From contig JAFMMJ010000015.1 in the NCBI GenBank assembly GCA_017859785.1, forward strand, positions 1-36,300: DNA of 36,300 nt, given 5' to 3'. Below are positions 34,468 to 36,300 of the stretch, in pieces. How positions within the stretch are numbered: position 1 is the first letter of the stretch; the number at the start of each line of letters is the position of its first letter. A model generated the notes under the pieces. That model did no database searches, was not told the DNA's origin, and saw only the letters and a list, made by a program, of their open reading frames with translations. A program made the translations under genes and the position numbers. This stretch comes from Ilumatobacteraceae bacterium. GTDB taxonomy: Bacteria > Actinomycetota > Acidimicrobiia > Acidimicrobiales > Ilumatobacteraceae.

Positions 34468-35849
34468 CACTCATCTCCTTCGTTCACGCTGTCATCCTCG
34501 CCGTCCGCGACGGCTGACGCATCATCGTGGTCGTGGTCATGGCCGAGGATGAGATCCCGGTCGAGGACCGCGCCATCGGCATCGACCATCTGCACGTTAT
34601 GCAGCAGCCAGTCGAGGGCCTTCGACTTCTTGATCGAGGAGATCAATTCGTCGACCGCGTCGTTGCGCTCGTAGGTCTTGCGGATTTCGTCGGGCGACTG
34701 CTGGTATTGCATCGCCATGCGGTGGTACTCGACATCAAGCTCGTCGCCGCCGACCTCGATGTCCTCGGCCACCGCCACAGCGCGGAGCGCAAGATCGGCC
34801 TTCACCGCAGTCTCGGCCTGACCCTTCATGTTCTCGACGAGATCGTCGGGACTCTGCCCAGTGGCCGACAACCACGCGGAGAAGTCGATGCCCTGCGCCT
34901 GGAACTGCTGCACCATGTTGCGCAGCCGACCCTGCACCTCGGCCGACACCATCGACTCCGGCGGTTCGATCTCGACGAGTTCGACGAGGGCCTCGGTCAG
35001 GTGCCCGACGAGACCCTGACGGATCGCGTTGAGCCGTGACTCTTGCTGCTGCTCCCGGATGCTCTCGCGCCACTCGGCGACGGTCTCGAACTCTCCGATG
35101 TTGTCGGCCACCCACTCGTCGGTGAGTTCCGGCAACTCGAGGCGCTTCACGGCCGCCAACTTCACGGTGAAGTCAGCGGGCTCCTCAGTGCCCTTCGGCA
35201 CGGACGAGAAGGTGAGCTCGGCACCGGGCTCGGAGCCGCGCAACTGCTCGTCGAAATCGTCGGTCACCCAGCCTTGACCGACCTCGTAGGACCATTCCTC
35301 GATGTTCAGGCCCGGGAGTTCCTCGCCATCGCGCATCGCGGACAGGTCGATGGTGACGAAATCGCCGTCAGCGACGGGGACGCCAGTATCGACGAGGGTT
35401 CCGTGGCCCTTCATCTGAGCGCGGACCGCCTCATCGAGGGCGTCATCGGAAACCGAGGGGTTGTCGACCTCGATACGAAGTCCCGCGTAGCCGGGGACGG
35501 TCACGACGGGACGGACCTCGCACTCCGCCTCGAACTCGACCGGACCGTCGTCCTCACCACCGGTCACTTGAATTGACGGGGTCGCCACCAAGTCGATGTC
35601 GTGCTCACGAACGCCGCGCATCAAGTAGGACGGGATCGCGTCTTGGAGCGCCTGAGCGCGCGCGGGGGCGAGCCCGATTCGCGACTCGAGGAGCTTGCGC
35701 GGGGCCTTCCCGTTGCGGAACCCCGGGAGCTTCACCTCCTTGGCGATCGCCTCGAAGGCGCGATCGATGTCGCCAGCGAACTCCGTCTCGTCGATCTCGA
35801 CGTACAGCTTGATCTTGTTGCCCTCGAGGGTCTCCACAGAACTCTTCAC
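34467..35849 (-). CDS. tig: Trigger factor, ribosome-associated chaperone
   Basis: Trigger factor binds nascent chains at the ribosome exit. It has 460 residues. The ribosome-binding signature GFRNGKAP is at 43-50, the FKBP-like prolyl isomerase domain is at about 155-240 (with [19 protein letters not shown]), and the C-terminal helical chaperone arms follow. The last 25 residues are Asp/His/Glu-rich and could bind metal ions. GTG 35849 has only a weak ribosome site; TAGGCT (35859-35864) lies 9 nt upstream, so the leader is probably very short. It heads the tig-clpP-clpX run. Confidence 0.95.
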   Translation of the reverse strand: MKSSVETLEGNKIKLYVEIDETEFAGDIDRAFEAIAKEVKLPGFRNGKAPRKLLESRIGLAPARAQALQDAIPSYLMRGVREHDIDLVATPSIQVTGGEDDGPVEFEAECEVRPVVTVPGYAGLRIEVDNPSVSDDALDEAVRAQMKGHGTLVDTGVPVADGDFVTIDLSAMRDGEELPGLNIEEWSYEVGQGWVTDDFDEQLRGSEPGAELTFSSVPKGTEEPADFTVKLAAVKRLELPELTDEWVADNIGEFETVAEWRESIREQQQESRLNAIRQGLVGHLTEALVELVEIEPPESMVSAEVQGRLRNMVQQFQAQGIDFSAWLSATGQSPDDLVENMKGQAETAVKADLALRAVAVAEDIEVGGDELDVEYHRMAMQYQQSPDEIRKTYERNDAVDELISSIKKSKALDWLLHNVQMVDADGAVLDRDLILGHDHDHDDASAVADGEDDSVNEGDE

Positions 35850-35917
35850 AGGGGTCGGAGCCTACCGGTGGTGTCCGTGGCTCCCCCGGGGCACCCTCGC
35901 GCGAGGTCGTCGCGACG

Positions 35918-36220
35918 ATGGTGCCTCGACCCAACGAGATCGGGCAGACTGTCGTCGTGCCGATTTGGAAGCCCCACGCCCTCTCGAAGCCCCACGACGG
36001 TCAGATCGACCTCCGCATCGGCGACCGCGTGAAGACGACCGTGGAGGTTCACGGGGTGCCCCTCGGCACCGAGGGAAAGGTGCTGCTCGCCAACGGCTTC
36101 AACTGGCAGCGCTACCGGGTGCTGTTCGACAACGGCGCCGAGGTCGGCGATCTCGACCACCGGCATCTTGAGGCGGTTGGGCGCGCGGCCAAACGCCTCG
36201 CGAAGGCCGCGAAGCGCTGA
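35918..36220 (+). CDS. Conserved-looking small basic protein of unknown function
   Basis: I do not recognise this 100-residue protein. It has no signal peptide or membrane segment. The middle (about 32-85, I-G-D-R-V-K-T-T-V to G-D-L-D-H-R-H-L-E) alternates short hydrophobic strands with turns and ends in a Lys/Ala-rich helix (about 86-100), like a small SH3/KOW-type beta barrel with a basic tail; nucleic-acid binding is a guess. The start is uncertain: ATG 35918 or GTG 35957, which would remove 13 residues. It is divergent from tig and 26 bp before tRNA-Pro. Codon use is like its neighbours, so it is probably a real gene. Confidence 0.65.
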   Translation: MVPRPNEIGQTVVVPIWKPHALSKPHDGQIDLRIGDRVKTTVEVHGVPLGTEGKVLLANGFNWQRYRVLFDNGAEVGDLDHRHLEAVGRAAKRLAKAAKR

Positions 36221-36246
36221 GGCTCGCGCCGCTAGCCTTACGACCA

Positions 36247-36300
36247 CGGGAAGTGGCGCAGCTTGGCTAGCGCACCTGCTTTGGGAGCAGGGGGTCGCGG
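36247..36300 (+). tRNA. tRNA-Pro(UGG), truncated by the window edge
   Basis: The 5' acceptor strand CGGGAAG is followed by T-G, a D arm with GCGC/GCGC stem (36256-36259 and 36270-36273), and an anticodon arm CCTGC-TTTGGGA-GCAGG (36275-36291) with anticodon TGG at 36282-36284. This is tRNA-Pro reading CCA/CCN. The T arm and 3' end lie outside the window. A TAGCCT hexamer (36233-36238) upstream could be its -10 box. Confidence 0.92.

Overview
The window is a GC-rich, almost completely coding stretch of bacterial chromosome. Intergenic gaps are tiny, many genes overlap by the 4-bp ATGA/GTGA pattern, and GTG starts are common. The gene set (an actinobacterial-type paaABCDE cluster, MreBCD with RodA/PBP2, single-gene RNase E/G, PUA-type ProB, leaderless-looking starts) suggests an actinomycete-phylum organism. 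Class Acidimicrobiia would fit best, but that placement is inference. I see no prophage, insertion sequence, CRISPR array or obvious horizontally acquired island.

Left part (1-6.4 kb): the start of a small lipoprotein gene; a MatB-like acyl-CoA synthetase divergent from paaABCDE, which encodes the phenylacetyl-CoA epoxidase with its maturation factor and reductase; and the PaaX repressor convergent at the far end. Next (6.49-11.2 kb) is a two-gene operon of an ArsR repressor fused to a SAM/SAH-binding methyltransferase domain (SahR-like) and cobalamin-dependent methionine synthase metH. A perfect 7-2-7 palindrome lies over its promoter.

Middle part (11.2-18.5 kb): panB; a divergent pair of YeeE/YedE half-transporters; a minus-strand group of dimethylargininase, MFS transporter, methyltransferase and Gfo/Idh/MocA oxidoreductase; and murJ, whose end overlaps proB tail to tail.

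Right part (18.5-36.3 kb): a minus-strand housekeeping block. In transcription order it reads tig-clpP-clpX-folC-ndk, then mreB-mreC-mreD-mrdA-rodA, then RNase E/G-rplU-rpmA, then (beyond an oppositely oriented dgt) obgE-proB. It covers protein folding and turnover, the lateral-wall elongation machine, RNA processing and ribosome assembly. A short orphan gene and a truncated tRNA-Pro(UGG) close the window.

The most notable non-coding signal is a -10-like hexamer (mostly TAnnnT) placed exactly 6-7 nt before the start codon of about nine transcription-unit-leading genes, which points to widespread leaderless transcription. Candidate operators at the paaA/paaX, sahR-metH and panB promoters and a strand-specific hairpin before the RNase E/G gene are the other regulatory leads. 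I did not find a clear candidate for a wholly new multi-gene system.
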